From an uncultured Pelagibacteraceae bacterium (GTDB taxonomy: Bacteria > Pseudomonadota > Alphaproteobacteria > Pelagibacterales > Pelagibacteraceae): 64,000 nt of DNA. Location of the stretch: NCBI GenBank assembly GCA_902543575.1, contig CACBYV010000003.1, forward strand, positions 62,001-126,000, read 5' to 3'. Under the pieces are notes generated by a model. That model was not told the origin of the DNA. It saw nothing but the letters and a program-made list of their open reading frames with translations, and did not search any database. The position numbers were made by a program, and so were the translations under genes. Numbering within the stretch: the first letter of the stretch is position 1; every line of letters starts with the position of its first letter. Positions 1 to 8,489 of the stretch are shown here, piece after piece.

Positions 1-210
1 AAGCTTTGGGTTAGAAAACAAATAGGCCCAATAGCTACACCAGATTTAATACAATTTTCACCTGGGCTTCCAAAGACTAGATCGGGTAAAATTATGAGAA
101 GAATTCTTCGAAAAATTGCAGCAAATGAACATGATCAATTAGGTGACACGACCACCTTGGCAGATCCAAGTGTAGTAAAAAGTTTAGTTGAAAATAGAAA
201 AAATACTTAA
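1..210 (+). CDS. acs: Acetyl-CoA synthetase, C-terminal end (partial)
   Basis: The left window edge cuts this gene, leaving the last 69 residues in frame from base 1. The family ligates acetate to CoA through an acetyl-adenylate in the cytoplasm. The retained tail has the hallmark C-terminal motif [12 protein letters not shown], whose lysine is the catalytic and acylation-regulated residue of the acyl-CoA synthetase superfamily, followed by an Acs-type ending ([12 protein letters not shown]). It abuts a convergent gene and shares its final bases with that gene's stop. The 5' part and start lie outside the window. Other acyl-CoA synthetases share the SGK motif, but the tail after it is typical of Acs. 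Confidence 0.9.
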   Translation, partial: KLWVRKQIGPIATPDLIQFSPGLPKTRSGKIMRRILRKIAANEHDQLGDTTTLADPSVVKSLVENRKNT

Positions 211-836
211 AAATTTATTAATTCAATAAATTCCTTTTTAACATTATCCCATTTCAAGATCATAGAGTTCAAAACTATTTTTTTGTCTAAAGATTTTAGT
301 TCTTCAGCTATAGGTGACCATTCATATAAAGACAAAGCACTAGTATTAAAGGGTAATGACTCATGATATTCATTCCAATTAATTTTTTCATATCTCTCAA
401 GAAATTTTTTTTTTGCATTTTCATATATTTCATTTGGCATTTCATTTTTTTGAAGTTCATTATCCAAAATTTGAAAATAGATTTCATTTGCTTTTTCGAT
501 GTCATGTTGATTTCTGATATTTTTTAAAAAAGAGATGGTATAAAAAGTTAAATCTTGTAAAGCAGTTGAGTAAATATTCCATTTAGCTTTGTTAATTGAA
601 CCTAAAAATATCTCATCCTCAAACATCAATACATATTTTGCTCCCATTCTTGTTTTAAGATATCCATATAAAGTTACTTGGCTTACCCATGCAGATTTTT
701 TTTGAATAAATTCTTTTAAATCAGAATAATTTTCGATTTTTTTTGTTTTTTTGAAATATTTTAAGAATGGAATGAAATATTCCTTTAAATACTCAAATTT
801 CAAATCTTTGAGCTTTAATTTGTATTTAATGCCCAT
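207..836 (-). CDS. Conserved alphaproteobacterial protein of unknown function
   Basis: This 209-residue soluble, lysine-rich protein has no signal peptide or membrane segment. A conserved-looking core at residues 49-65 ([17 protein letters not shown]) continues into a segment around [16 protein letters not shown] recall homologs with this core in other Alphaproteobacteria, some labelled 'esterase', but no GxSxG nucleophile elbow is visible, so that label is not supported. Its 3' end overlaps the acs stop by 4 bp on the opposite strand, and upstream it diverges from the sodium/solute symporter genes. The position between acs and a putative carboxylate symporter is suggestive but proves no role. 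Confidence 0.75.
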   Translation of the reverse strand: MGIKYKLKLKDLKFEYLKEYFIPFLKYFKKTKKIENYSDLKEFIQKKSAWVSQVTLYGYLKTRMGAKYVLMFEDEIFLGSINKAKWNIYSTALQDLTFYTISFLKNIRNQHDIEKANEIYFQILDNELQKNEMPNEIYENAKKKFLERYEKINWNEYHESLPFNTSALSLYEWSPIAEELKSLDKKIVLNSMILKWDNVKKEFIELINF

Positions 837-931
837 TTAGGTCTAATATTACCACTTTTACTATAAATATATGCCATTTTTTACTCTTTAATTATTACTT
901 TAAATGAGTATGAATTATATCTTTAACCTAT

Positions 932-939
932 AGGGAGGA
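932..939 (+). promoter_or_regulatory. Strong Shine-Dalgarno for the symporter small subunit
   Basis: AGGGAGGA lies 8 bases before the ATG at 948. It is an unusually complete anti-16S match for this genome, where most genes lack a clear ribosome binding site. It fixes the start of the small symporter subunit and suggests high translation. Confidence 0.75.
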
Positions 940-947
940 TTAAAATA

Positions 948-1205
948 ATGTCAAACAAAGAAAAGCACTGGGAAAAAACCAAAGGATTAATGATAATTAC
1001 ATTAATTATTTGGTTTGTTTTCGGTTATCTGATCTTCATGTTTGGTTCTGACCTAAACACTTCAAGTTTTATGGGATATCCATTAGCGTATTACATGTGT
1101 GCGCAAGGTTCCATCATTGCATTTGTGGTCCTAATTTTTTGGTTTGCAAATAGACAGGAAAAAATCGATGAAGAGTTTGGTTTTACCGAAAAGGAGGATG
1201 ATTAA
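948..1205 (+). CDS. DUF4212 sodium/substrate symporter small subunit
   Basis: This 85-residue inner-membrane protein has two hydrophobic segments, about residues 14-33 and 52-70, joined by a short polar loop, with a charged C-terminus. Length and topology match the DUF4212 small subunit that accompanies the large subunit of VC_2705-type sodium:solute symporters. The stop shares one base with the next ORF's ATG, so the two are translationally coupled. It follows a strong Shine-Dalgarno and the only gap here (837-947) that could hold their promoter. The substrate is not visible; acetate or another short carboxylate is an inference from the nearby acs. Confidence 0.85.
   Translation: MSNKEKHWEKTKGLMIITLIIWFVFGYLIFMFGSDLNTSSFMGYPLAYYMCAQGSIIAFVVLIFWFANRQEKIDEEFGFTEKEDD
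1191..1197 (+). promoter_or_regulatory. Shine-Dalgarno for the symporter large subunit
   Basis: AAGGAGG lies 7 bases before the ATG at 1205, inside the last codons of the small-subunit gene. It supports separate, efficient initiation of the large subunit alongside coupling. Confidence 0.7.
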
Positions 1206-3043
1206 TGTTTAAAGGCAATTTTATTGACAACCTACCAAAAATTTACGGAACATATACTGGGGGCTTCATTGTATTCATCATATTGATGGCAATAGCAGAG
1301 CAAGCAGGTATGACCGCAAAAACAATTGGTATTTTGTTTGTCGCCTTTACAGTATGTATATATGCCTTGATTGGGTATTTATCTAGAACTGTTCAGGTCG
1401 ATGCTTATTATGTTGCTGGAAGACAGGTGCCAACAGTATTTAACGGAATGGCAACTGCAGCTGACTGGATGTCAGGTGCATCATTCGTTGCAATGGCTGG
1501 TGGTATTTACTTTGGTGGTTATACTTATATGGCTTTCTTAGTCGGATGGACTGGGGGATACGTTTTAGTATCATCACTTTTAGCACCATACTTAAGAAAA
1601 TTTGGATGTTATACTGTGCCAGATTTCATTGGAACAAGATACGGCGGAAACTTCGCAAGGTTCTGTGCCGTAGTTGTTTTAACATTGGCATCTTTCACAT
1701 ATGTAACAGCTCAAATTAACGCAACAGGAACAATTGCATCTAGAGCACTAAGTATTCCATTTGAATTAGGAGTTTGGGTTGGACTAGTAAGTATTTTACT
1801 TTGTTCAATGCTAGGCGGAATGAGAGCGGTAACTTGGACACAGGTTGCTCAATACATAGTATTGATTATTGCTTATCTAATTCCAGTATTCTGGATTAGT
1901 AACAAATCAGGATTTGGTTTCTTTCCACACTTCATGTTAGGTGAGGAAGTAGCTAGATTAGGTGCACTTGAATCGCAATTTGGATTAGTTAAAAATGCTG
2001 CTGCAGACATTAAAGCTGCAGGTGTACCAGGTGGTCTAAAATCTATCGCTGTATCACACGCAGGTGTGCCAGAAGGTGGAATGGCTGCATGGAAATTTAT
2101 TTCATTAGCACTATGTATGATGGTAGGAACAGCTTCTTTACCTCACATTTTAATGAGATACTTCACTACTCCAAGTGTTAAAGCTGCAAGAAAATCAGTG
2201 GCATGGTCACTATTCTTTATTGCATTGCTTTATACTTCAGCGCCAATGCTTGCAACATTATCCAAAATCTCACTAATAGATCCAAACTTACCAACAGGTA
2301 TTATTGGAAAACCAATTGCTGAAATTATGCAAATTGAGTGGGTAAATGCTTGGATTAATGTAAAACAAGCCTTCATAGCAGACTTTAACGGAGATGGTAT
2401 TCTTCAGTTAAATGAATGGTTTATGAGAGGTGACGTAGTTGTACTAGCAACTCCAGAAGTTGCTGGATTACCATACGTAATCTCTGGACTAGTTGCTGCA
2501 GGAGGAATGGCTGCTGCGATGTCAACAGCTGATGGTCTAATTCTTGCTATCGCAAACGCTTTATCACATGATATCTATTACAAAATCATTGATCCAAAAG
2601 CGGATGTAAGAAAAAGATTATTAGTTGCTAGAGCACTTTTAATAGTTATTGGTGCCGCTGGAGCATACATTGCATCGATGAGGATTACTAGTATCCTTGG
2701 TGCAGTTGCTTGGGCATTTGACTTTGCAATGTCAGGATTGTTCTTCCCATTAATACTTGGTGTATGGTGGAAAAGAGCAACGAGACAAGGAGCAATAGCA
2801 GGTATGATAGCAGGTCTTGCATCAGGAACAGCTTATCTAATTTATGTGTATCCTAAGTTTATGGGTAATGCACCTTGGTTAGGTATTGACCATTTACGTT
2901 TCGGTATAATCGGAGCATCGGTCTGTTTAGTTGTAATGGTTGTAGTAAGTTTAATGACTGAAGAACCAGATAAAGCTACACAGCAAATGGTAGACGAAGT
3001 TCGTGTTCCATCAGGTAAGACAATACTTGGTAAGCAACACTAA
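1205..3043 (+). CDS. Sodium:solute symporter large subunit (VC_2705/ActP-like family)
   Basis: This 612-residue polytopic inner-membrane protein of the SSS family couples Na+ entry to uptake of a small organic solute. The YYVAGRQVPTVFNGMATAADWMSGASF segment (split here: YYVAGRQVP, then GMATAADWMSGASF) near residues 68-95 is the classic SSS signature seen in ActP and PutP. Compared with ActP it carries two soluble insertions, about residues 255-285 and 390-420. The second contains an EF-hand-type loop (DFNGDGILQLNE, residues 393-404). It forms a two-gene operon with the DUF4212 subunit and ends before a GC-rich hairpin. Substrate is undetermined; acetate, lactate or similar is plausible. Confidence 0.88.
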   Translation: MFKGNFIDNLPKIYGTYTGGFIVFIILMAIAEQAGMTAKTIGILFVAFTVCIYALIGYLSRTVQVDAYYVAGRQVPTVFNGMATAADWMSGASFVAMAGGIYFGGYTYMAFLVGWTGGYVLVSSLLAPYLRKFGCYTVPDFIGTRYGGNFARFCAVVVLTLASFTYVTAQINATGTIASRALSIPFELGVWVGLVSILLCSMLGGMRAVTWTQVAQYIVLIIAYLIPVFWISNKSGFGFFPHFMLGEEVARLGALESQFGLVKNAAADIKAAGVPGGLKSIAVSHAGVPEGGMAAWKFISLALCMMVGTASLPHILMRYFTTPSVKAARKSVAWSLFFIALLYTSAPMLATLSKISLIDPNLPTGIIGKPIAEIMQIEWVNAWINVKQAFIADFNGDGILQLNEWFMRGDVVVLATPEVAGLPYVISGLVAAGGMAAAMSTADGLILAIANALSHDIYYKIIDPKADVRKRLLVARALLIVIGAAGAYIASMRITSILGAVAWAFDFAMSGLFFPLILGVWWKRATRQGAIAGMIAGLASGTAYLIYVYPKFMGNAPWLGIDHLRFGIIGASVCLVVMVVVSLMTEEPDKATQQMVDEVRVPSGKTILGKQH

Positions 3044-3055
3044 ATTAAACTTTTT

Positions 3056-3074
3056 GGGGGCGATATTCGCCCCC
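3056..3074 (+). terminator. GC-rich perfect hairpin after the symporter operon
   Basis: GGGGGCGA-TAT-TCGCCCCC forms a perfect 8-bp stem with a 3-base loop, 12 bases after the symporter stop. It is by far the most GC-rich short stretch here. The downstream sequence is ATTATTTC, not a continuous T-run, so it may be a weak terminator or an mRNA 3'-stabilising hairpin that separates the symporter from the next gene. Confidence 0.6.
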
Positions 3075-3088
3075 ATTATTTCAAATAA

Positions 3089-3424
3089 ATGCCATTATAT
3101 ATTTTAGTAATAGACTACGTTTTGGGTATCATCATGTGGACATTAATTGGAAGATCTGCCATGAATATTTTTCAAAAAGAAGATTCTGAATTTTTTTTTA
3201 TGAAAGTATTTGTTAAATACACAAATCCAATTATTAAAATTTTTAAATTCATAACTCCCAGTTTCATTATAGGTCCATTAGTTCCACTTTATGTTGCGTG
3301 GTTTTTTTACATGTTTCGATTTTATTTAATGCCATATTTAATGGGCTATTCTGTAATGGGAATGTTATCGTTTCCATTAGAAAGCGAAATAGCTGCAGAA
3401 ATTTACAAAATATTTGGTAAATAA
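3089..3424 (+). CDS. Small integral membrane protein, possibly YggT-like
   Basis: This 111-residue protein has a hydrophobic N-terminus (about 1-22), a central hydrophobic stretch (about 55-75) and a C-terminal hydrophobic region (about 80-98), consistent with two to three membrane spans. The IIMWTLIGRSAMNIF segment followed by an NPIIKIFKFITPS stretch resembles YggT-family proteins, which have a similar length and an N-P-x-x-x-x-x-x-x-x-P pattern. It is on the same strand as the symporter but lies beyond the hairpin at 3056-3074. I cannot assign a function. Confidence 0.65.
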   Translation: MPLYILVIDYVLGIIMWTLIGRSAMNIFQKEDSEFFFMKVFVKYTNPIIKIFKFITPSFIIGPLVPLYVAWFFYMFRFYLMPYLMGYSVMGMLSFPLESEIAAEIYKIFGK

Positions 3425-3471
3425 TAATTCAAATATATTCAAAAATTGATAGTACTAGTTTTTATTTATTA

Positions 3472-4131
3472 ATGAAAAATATACAAATTTCGCCTTCAAT
3501 ACTCTCAGCAGATTTTAGCCAATTGGGTAAGGAGATTAAAAGATTAGAGGAAAGTGGTGCTGACTTAATTCATGTCGATGTAATGGATGGACACTTTGTT
3601 CCCAACATTACAATTGGTCCTCCAGTGATAAAAACACTTAGAAATTATACAAATTTACCTTTTGATGTCCATTTAATGATCTCACCAGTTCATAAATATA
3701 TAAAAAATTTTGCTGAAGCAGGATCTGATATAATAACAATTCACCCTGAAGCAACAGATAATTTAATTGAGTCAATTCAACTAATAAAACAACTAAAGAA
3801 AAAAGTAGGAATATCTTTAAATCCAAATACAGAAATAGATGTTATAGAAAAAATTTTAAAAGAAATTGATTTAGTATTGATTATGAGTGTATACCCAGGC
3901 TTTGGTGGTCAAAAATTTATTCCAGCGGTTATTGAAAAAATTAAAAGACTTTATCAAATAAAAAAAGATAATAACTTAAAATTTGATATTGAAGTTGATG
4001 GTGGAATAAATTTCTCTAATTCAAAAGAGGTTATATTAGCAGGAGCAAACATATTGGTTTCTGGAACAACAATATTCAAAGAAAACAACGGTGATATAAA
4101 AAAAAATATAGAAACTCTAAAATCAATGTAA
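3472..4131 (+). CDS. rpe: Ribulose-phosphate 3-epimerase
   Basis: This 219-residue TIM-barrel enzyme interconverts ribulose 5-phosphate and xylulose 5-phosphate in the pentose phosphate pathway. Family motifs appear in order: SPSILSADFSQLG near the N-terminus, the metal- and acid/base-site DVMDGHFVPN, DVHLMI, MSVYPGFGGQKFI, and the phosphate-binding EVDGGIN. Length equals the usual 215-230. It leads a tight rpe / heparinase-family / purH run, an order seen in other Alphaproteobacteria, with one base before the next ATG. No promoter stands out in the 47 bases upstream. Confidence 0.97.
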   Translation: MKNIQISPSILSADFSQLGKEIKRLEESGADLIHVDVMDGHFVPNITIGPPVIKTLRNYTNLPFDVHLMISPVHKYIKNFAEAGSDIITIHPEATDNLIESIQLIKQLKKKVGISLNPNTEIDVIEKILKEIDLVLIMSVYPGFGGQKFIPAVIEKIKRLYQIKKDNNLKFDIEVDGGINFSNSKEVILAGANILVSGTTIFKENNGDIKKNIETLKSM

Positions 4132-4132
4132 G

Positions 4133-5758
4133 ATGTATTTAAAAAATTCTTTAATTTTAATAAATGAATTTTTATACTCATCTAGAAATCAAATAAGAAA
4201 TTTATACTTAAAATCAAGTTTTTATAATAATAAAATTTCAAAAATTATAATAAGCAATATAACTTATAAACCAAGTCTAAGCATTCTAAGTTGTTTAGTT
4301 AAATATGATAAAAAAAGAATTAAAATTGAAGAATTAGATAAAGATAATATTTGGGAGAATAAATTATTAAGTGGAAATAATCTAAATAAACTTAATAATT
4401 TTTATTGGTTGTTTAGTATTGATTTGAAATCTTCACCAAGTATCACTCAGTCAATAATTATTAAATGGATTGAAAAAAATCAAAATTATAATTCATTAAC
4501 ATGGCAGATAGATATTTTATCAAAGAGGATAATATCTTGGGTAGCAAACTCTAAATTAACATACGATCAAAGTGATGCTAAATATAAAAATAAATTCAAT
4601 TTATCTATAAACAAACAAATTAATCATTTGATAAATGAAATAAGTAAATCTCAATCTGTTGATGATAAATTATTAGGCTGTACAGCAGTAATAATTACAG
4701 GATTATCATATGAAAATGAAAAATTTTTAAATTATGGATTAGAATTGCTAAGAAAAATTATTATTAATTCTTTTGACGATGAGTATTTTCCAAAAACAAG
4801 AAGTATTAGACAATTAAATTTTTATTTAAAATATTTTGTTCTTGTTAGAGAATTATTAAAAGAGTCTTTTAATGATATACCTGAGTACCTTGATGAAATA
4901 ATTTTCTACCTAGGAAAATCTTATTCTGTTTTTTCTAAAATTGAACAAAGTTTACTATTCAATGGTAATCATCAAAATGATTTAAAAGAATTTAATAAAT
5001 ATCTTTCACTTTATAAATATAAGTTCGAAAATTCAAATAATGAGGTAGGGGGATATGCTATTTTGAAAAACAAAAATTGCATTCTTGCAATGGATGTTGG
5101 AAATTCACCCCAAAGATCATTTTCATATAGCTATCAAAGTGGAGCACTTTCATTTGAATTCATTCATAAAGACAAAAAACTTATTACGAATTCTGGTTAC
5201 TTTCAAGATCATAAAAACAAATTAAATCTAATATCAAAATCTACTGCCGCTCATTCAGTACTTATAATTGATAATCATTCAAGTTGTTCATTTAGAAACA
5301 ACGGAAATTATAAAACATTAGAAAATGGTTTGAAAATTAGTGATAAAAATATTGTTAATGAAAAAAACTATTGGTTAATCAAAGCATCTCATAATGGTTT
5401 TTTAAAAAAATTTGGAGTTTTATATGAAAGATCTTTAGAATATTTCGTTGAAAAAAATAAATTGATAGGAACTGATAAAATAATTTCAAAAAACAAGTTG
5501 GAACCAAAAAAATTTGATATCAGATTTCATATGGAACCAGGTATTAAATTAACAAAAACCCTAGATAACAAAACTATACTAATTGAAATTGAGAATTCTG
5601 GATGGAAATTTTCAACTAACTGCGAGATTATAAATATTGAATCGGGTATATATTTCGGTAATAAAAATATAACTAGTGAAAACCAAAACATATGTTTATC
5701 AGGAAAAATAAAGGATATAACTCAGGAAATTAAATGGGTGTTCGAAAAAATACAATAA
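4133..5758 (+). CDS. Heparinase II/III family protein
   Basis: This 541-residue protein has an alpha-helical N-terminal half (about 1-280), with the WQIDILSKRIISW segment typical of the heparinase N-terminal domain. A beta-rich C-terminal half (about 300-541) carries the heparinase II/III-like signature SYSYQSGALSFEF ... NSGYFQDHKNKLNLISKSTAAHSVL (two adjacent stretches). The family contains polysaccharide lyases, but this alphaproteobacterial branch between rpe and purH has no proven substrate, and no signal peptide is visible. It may act on a cell-envelope glycan; that is inference. It begins 2 bases after rpe and overlaps purH by 25 bp. Codon use is extremely A/T-rich. Confidence 0.82.
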   Translation: MYLKNSLILINEFLYSSRNQIRNLYLKSSFYNNKISKIIISNITYKPSLSILSCLVKYDKKRIKIEELDKDNIWENKLLSGNNLNKLNNFYWLFSIDLKSSPSITQSIIIKWIEKNQNYNSLTWQIDILSKRIISWVANSKLTYDQSDAKYKNKFNLSINKQINHLINEISKSQSVDDKLLGCTAVIITGLSYENEKFLNYGLELLRKIIINSFDDEYFPKTRSIRQLNFYLKYFVLVRELLKESFNDIPEYLDEIIFYLGKSYSVFSKIEQSLLFNGNHQNDLKEFNKYLSLYKYKFENSNNEVGGYAILKNKNCILAMDVGNSPQRSFSYSYQSGALSFEFIHKDKKLITNSGYFQDHKNKLNLISKSTAAHSVLIIDNHSSCSFRNNGNYKTLENGLKISDKNIVNEKNYWLIKASHNGFLKKFGVLYERSLEYFVEKNKLIGTDKIISKNKLEPKKFDIRFHMEPGIKLTKTLDNKTILIEIENSGWKFSTNCEIINIESGIYFGNKNITSENQNICLSGKIKDITQEIKWVFEKIQ

Positions 5759-7293
5759 AAATCAAGACTGCTTTAATTTCATTGTCAGATAAATCCAGTT
5801 TATGGCCATTATTAAATTTACTAAAAAAATATAAAATTAAAATAATAAGCTCAGGTGGCACATACAAAAAAATTAAAAGCATGGGTTTTAAAAGCTTAGA
5901 GGTATCTAAATTTACAAATTCAAAAGAGCTGCTAGATGGAAGAGTAAAAACATTACATCCAAAAATTCATTCTGGAATTTTAAATATTAGGCAGAATAAA
6001 AAACATCAAAAAGAAATGAAAATTAACAAATATGAAAATATAGATTTGGTTGTTATAAATTTTTATCCGTTTGAAAAAGTTTTGTTAGGTAATTCTGGCC
6101 ACAAAAATATTATTGAAAATATAGATATTGGAGGACCAACAATGGTTAGATCAGCCGCAAAAAATTATAATGATGTTGTAATACTAAGTAATCCAAAACA
6201 ATATAAAGAATTAACGAATGAATTATATAAAAATAAAGGGTCAACTAGTTTAAAATTTAGGGAAAAATTGGCAGAAGAAGCATTTATGGAAACTGCATAT
6301 TATGAGTCAAAAATTTTTAATTATTTTAATCAGAAGTCTGAAAATCTTTTTCCAATTAAGAAAATTTTTTCTGGTAATTTAGTTGAGGAGACAAGGTATG
6401 GGGAAAATCCTCATCAAAAAGCAGCAATATATTCGCAAAATAACAGACAGGAAATTATTCAAATTAGTGGAAAACAACTAAGTTACAACAATTATAACGA
6501 TCTTTATTCGGCTCTAAGTATATCGAAAAGTTTACCAAAAAATAAAGGTGTAGCAATAATTAAACATGCTAATCCCTGTGGAGTTTCCATTAACCCAAAT
6601 AAAATCAAATGTTTTAAAGAGGCTTTAGAGAGTGACCCAATAAGTGCCTATGGTGGTATTGTATCATGTAATTTTAAATTAAATATTAGTTTGGCTAAAG
6701 AAATAAATAAAATATTTTTTGAGGTAATAGTTGCAAATGGATTTGATGAAAAATCAGTTAAGCTTTTAAAAAAGAAAAAAAACCTAAGGTTAATTGATTC
6801 TAGTAAAGTTGAAAAAAATTTTAAATTTAACTTTTTAAATAAATTTAATTCGATTTTAGTTCAAGATCCAGATACTCGGCGTTTTTCCGAGAAAGATTTT
6901 AGGGTCGTATCAAAATTAAAACCTACGAATAAAACTTTAAAAAAACTTATTTTTGCATTTAATATATGCAGAAGTGTAAAATCGAATGCTATAGTAATTA
7001 CAAAAAGTTACAAAACTATAGGTATAGGCTCCGGTCAACCAAGTAGATTGGATAGTTGCAGAATAGCTATTGATAAAATGAAAAAATTTCAGAAAATAAG
7101 CGAAGAAGACGAAATTTTAGCAGCTTCTGATGCATTTTTCCCATTTGTGGATGGTATAGAAAAATTGGTGCAAGCAGGAATTTCAGCTGTGATTCAACCT
7201 TCAGGTTCAAAAAATGATAAAGAAATTATTAAATTTGCTAACAAAACAAATACTATTTTAGTATTTTCTAAGACAAGACACTTCAATCACTAA
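5734..7293 (+). CDS. purH: Bifunctional AICAR formyltransferase / IMP cyclohydrolase
   Basis: This 519-residue enzyme catalyses the last two steps of de novo IMP synthesis. The N-terminal MGS-like cyclohydrolase domain (about 10-200) shows ALISLSDKS, the LLDGRVKTLHPKIHSGIL stretch and IDIGGPTMVRSAAKN. The C-terminal AICARFT domain shows RYGENPHQKAA, IIKHANPCGVS, a GIGSGQPSRLDS site and SDAFFPFVDGIE. Length is normal (about 510-530). The start at 5734 gives a 25-bp overlap with the heparinase-family gene; no better in-frame ATG/GTG exists before the conserved IKTALIS. The gene abuts a convergent pterin dehydratase with no spacer. Confidence 0.97.
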   Translation: MGVRKNTIKIKTALISLSDKSSLWPLLNLLKKYKIKIISSGGTYKKIKSMGFKSLEVSKFTNSKELLDGRVKTLHPKIHSGILNIRQNKKHQKEMKINKYENIDLVVINFYPFEKVLLGNSGHKNIIENIDIGGPTMVRSAAKNYNDVVILSNPKQYKELTNELYKNKGSTSLKFREKLAEEAFMETAYYESKIFNYFNQKSENLFPIKKIFSGNLVEETRYGENPHQKAAIYSQNNRQEIIQISGKQLSYNNYNDLYSALSISKSLPKNKGVAIIKHANPCGVSINPNKIKCFKEALESDPISAYGGIVSCNFKLNISLAKEINKIFFEVIVANGFDEKSVKLLKKKKNLRLIDSSKVEKNFKFNFLNKFNSILVQDPDTRRFSEKDFRVVSKLKPTNKTLKKLIFAFNICRSVKSNAIVITKSYKTIGIGSGQPSRLDSCRIAIDKMKKFQKISEEDEILAASDAFFPFVDGIEKLVQAGISAVIQPSGSKNDKEIIKFANKTNTILVFSKTRHFNH

Positions 7294-7632
7294 TCAATTT
7301 ATCTTATCTATTTTAGCAGCTAAAATAAAATCACTCTCAGCAAGACCTTTAATTGCATGGGTAAATATTTTAATTCTTGCGTAACCCCATCCAAACCAAA
7401 GATCAGGATGGTGTCCTTCCGTTTCAGCAATTTCACCAACTTTATTTACAAATTCTTGACTTTGTAAAAAATCATCAAACTTAAAATTTTTTATTAAATG
7501 AAATCCATCGATCTTATCTTCAATGACTTCCCATCCATCAACTTGTTTTAAATACTTATGAATTTCTTCTGTGTTAAATGGTGGAATGTTACCTTCGCAA
7601 GGTATACATTTTTTACTTGCTAAATCACTCAT
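7294..7632 (-). CDS. phhB: 4a-hydroxytetrahydrobiopterin dehydratase (PCD/DCoH)
   Basis: This 112-residue cytoplasmic enzyme dehydrates 4a-hydroxytetrahydropterin, recycling pterin cofactor used by aromatic amino acid hydroxylases. The family signature is intact: GW near residue 33, the EGHHPDLWFGW motif at residues 73-83 with the catalytic histidine pair, and IFTHAIKGL with His92. Length is typical. It abuts purH tail-to-tail and is preceded upstream by tRNA-Gly on the same strand, 16 bases away, so the two may be co-transcribed. Organisms without phenylalanine hydroxylase also keep this gene, possibly for molybdopterin or folate chemistry, so its physiological role here is open. Confidence 0.93.
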   Translation of the reverse strand: MSDLASKKCIPCEGNIPPFNTEEIHKYLKQVDGWEVIEDKIDGFHLIKNFKFDDFLQSQEFVNKVGEIAETEGHHPDLWFGWGYARIKIFTHAIKGLAESDFILAAKIDKIN

Positions 7633-7648
7633 AACATATTTCCTTTAA

Positions 7649-7723
7649 TGGAGCGGGCAATGGGACTTGAACCCACGACCTTCTCGTTGGCAACGAGACG
7701 CTCTACCACTGAGCTATGCCCGC
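7649..7723 (-). tRNA. tRNA-Gly (GCC)
   Basis: Read on the minus strand the sequence folds into a complete cloverleaf. The 7-bp acceptor is GCGGGCA/TGCCCGC, the D-stem GCTC/GAGC, and the anticodon stem TCTCG/CGAGA around loop TTGCCAA (anticodon GCC). The T-arm is GTGGG-TTCAAGT-CCCAT, with T as discriminator and an encoded CCA. The CCA occupies 7649-7651. It reads GGC/GGU glycine codons. Confidence 0.97.
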
Positions 7724-7846
7724 TTATTATTACATTCCAAAACTAGAAGCTTTTTTGGAATTTAGCAAGCGATTAAATAATTAAATGCGACTATCGAATC
7801 AATTCTGTTCAGTTGTAACTTTAAAAAGAATAATTATAATCAAACT

Positions 7847-8488
7847 ATGAAACTTGAAGAATTACCAAAAACTATACCAATTTTCCCCCTATCAAATTTT
7901 ATAATGTTTCCTGGCACGACCGTTCCACTGAATATTTTTGAGCCTCGATATTTACAAATGGTAAATGATAGCATGAAAAAGCACAGAATGATTGGAATGA
8001 TACAGCCAAAAAAAACAGGGTCTTTGAAAAAACCTGACTTATACGAAATAGGATGTATTGGAAAAATAACAAGTTTCAACGAAACAGAAGACGGTAGAAT
8101 ACTTATTATTTTGAATGGGATTTGTAGATACAAAATTAACTCAGAGTTAAATACCGACAAAATGTACCGTGAATGCAATGTTGAATATGACTATTTTTCA
8201 AAAGATATAATTCAAAAAAGTAATGAAGTTAACTTTTCAGACTTAAGCTTAATTATGAAGAACATGAGAACATTTTTCAAAAAACAAGGGTATATTGTGA
8301 GCTTAAAAGACTTAGAAAAAAAAGATCTTAGCCAAACTCTTAATGATCTATCAATGGCATCACCCTTCTCGTTAGAAGAAAAACAAATATTATTAGAAAG
8401 TCTTGATATAAATGTAAGAAAAGAAAAAATGGAACAAATTCTAAATAATTATATTAAAGATGAATTTGAAAATACTACTCTTCAGTAA
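7847..8488 (+). CDS. LON-protease substrate-binding (N-terminal) domain protein
   Basis: This 213-residue protein consists only of the Lon N-terminal (LAN/PUA-like) domain: IPIFPLSNFIMFPGTTVPLNIFEPRY (two overlapping stretches) at residues 10-36, then IGCIGKITSF and RILIILNGICRYKI. It has no AAA+ or protease domain. Stand-alone versions are widespread in Alphaproteobacteria and are thought to be substrate-recognition or adaptor-like proteins, but no biochemical role is established that I can cite. It is transcribed divergently from tRNA-Gly and is 1 base from the convergent UbiH-family gene. Confidence 0.88.
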   Translation: MKLEELPKTIPIFPLSNFIMFPGTTVPLNIFEPRYLQMVNDSMKKHRMIGMIQPKKTGSLKKPDLYEIGCIGKITSFNETEDGRILIILNGICRYKINSELNTDKMYRECNVEYDYFSKDIIQKSNEVNFSDLSLIMKNMRTFFKKQGYIVSLKDLEKKDLSQTLNDLSMASPFSLEEKQILLESLDINVRKEKMEQILNNYIKDEFENTTLQ

Positions 8489-8489
8489 T

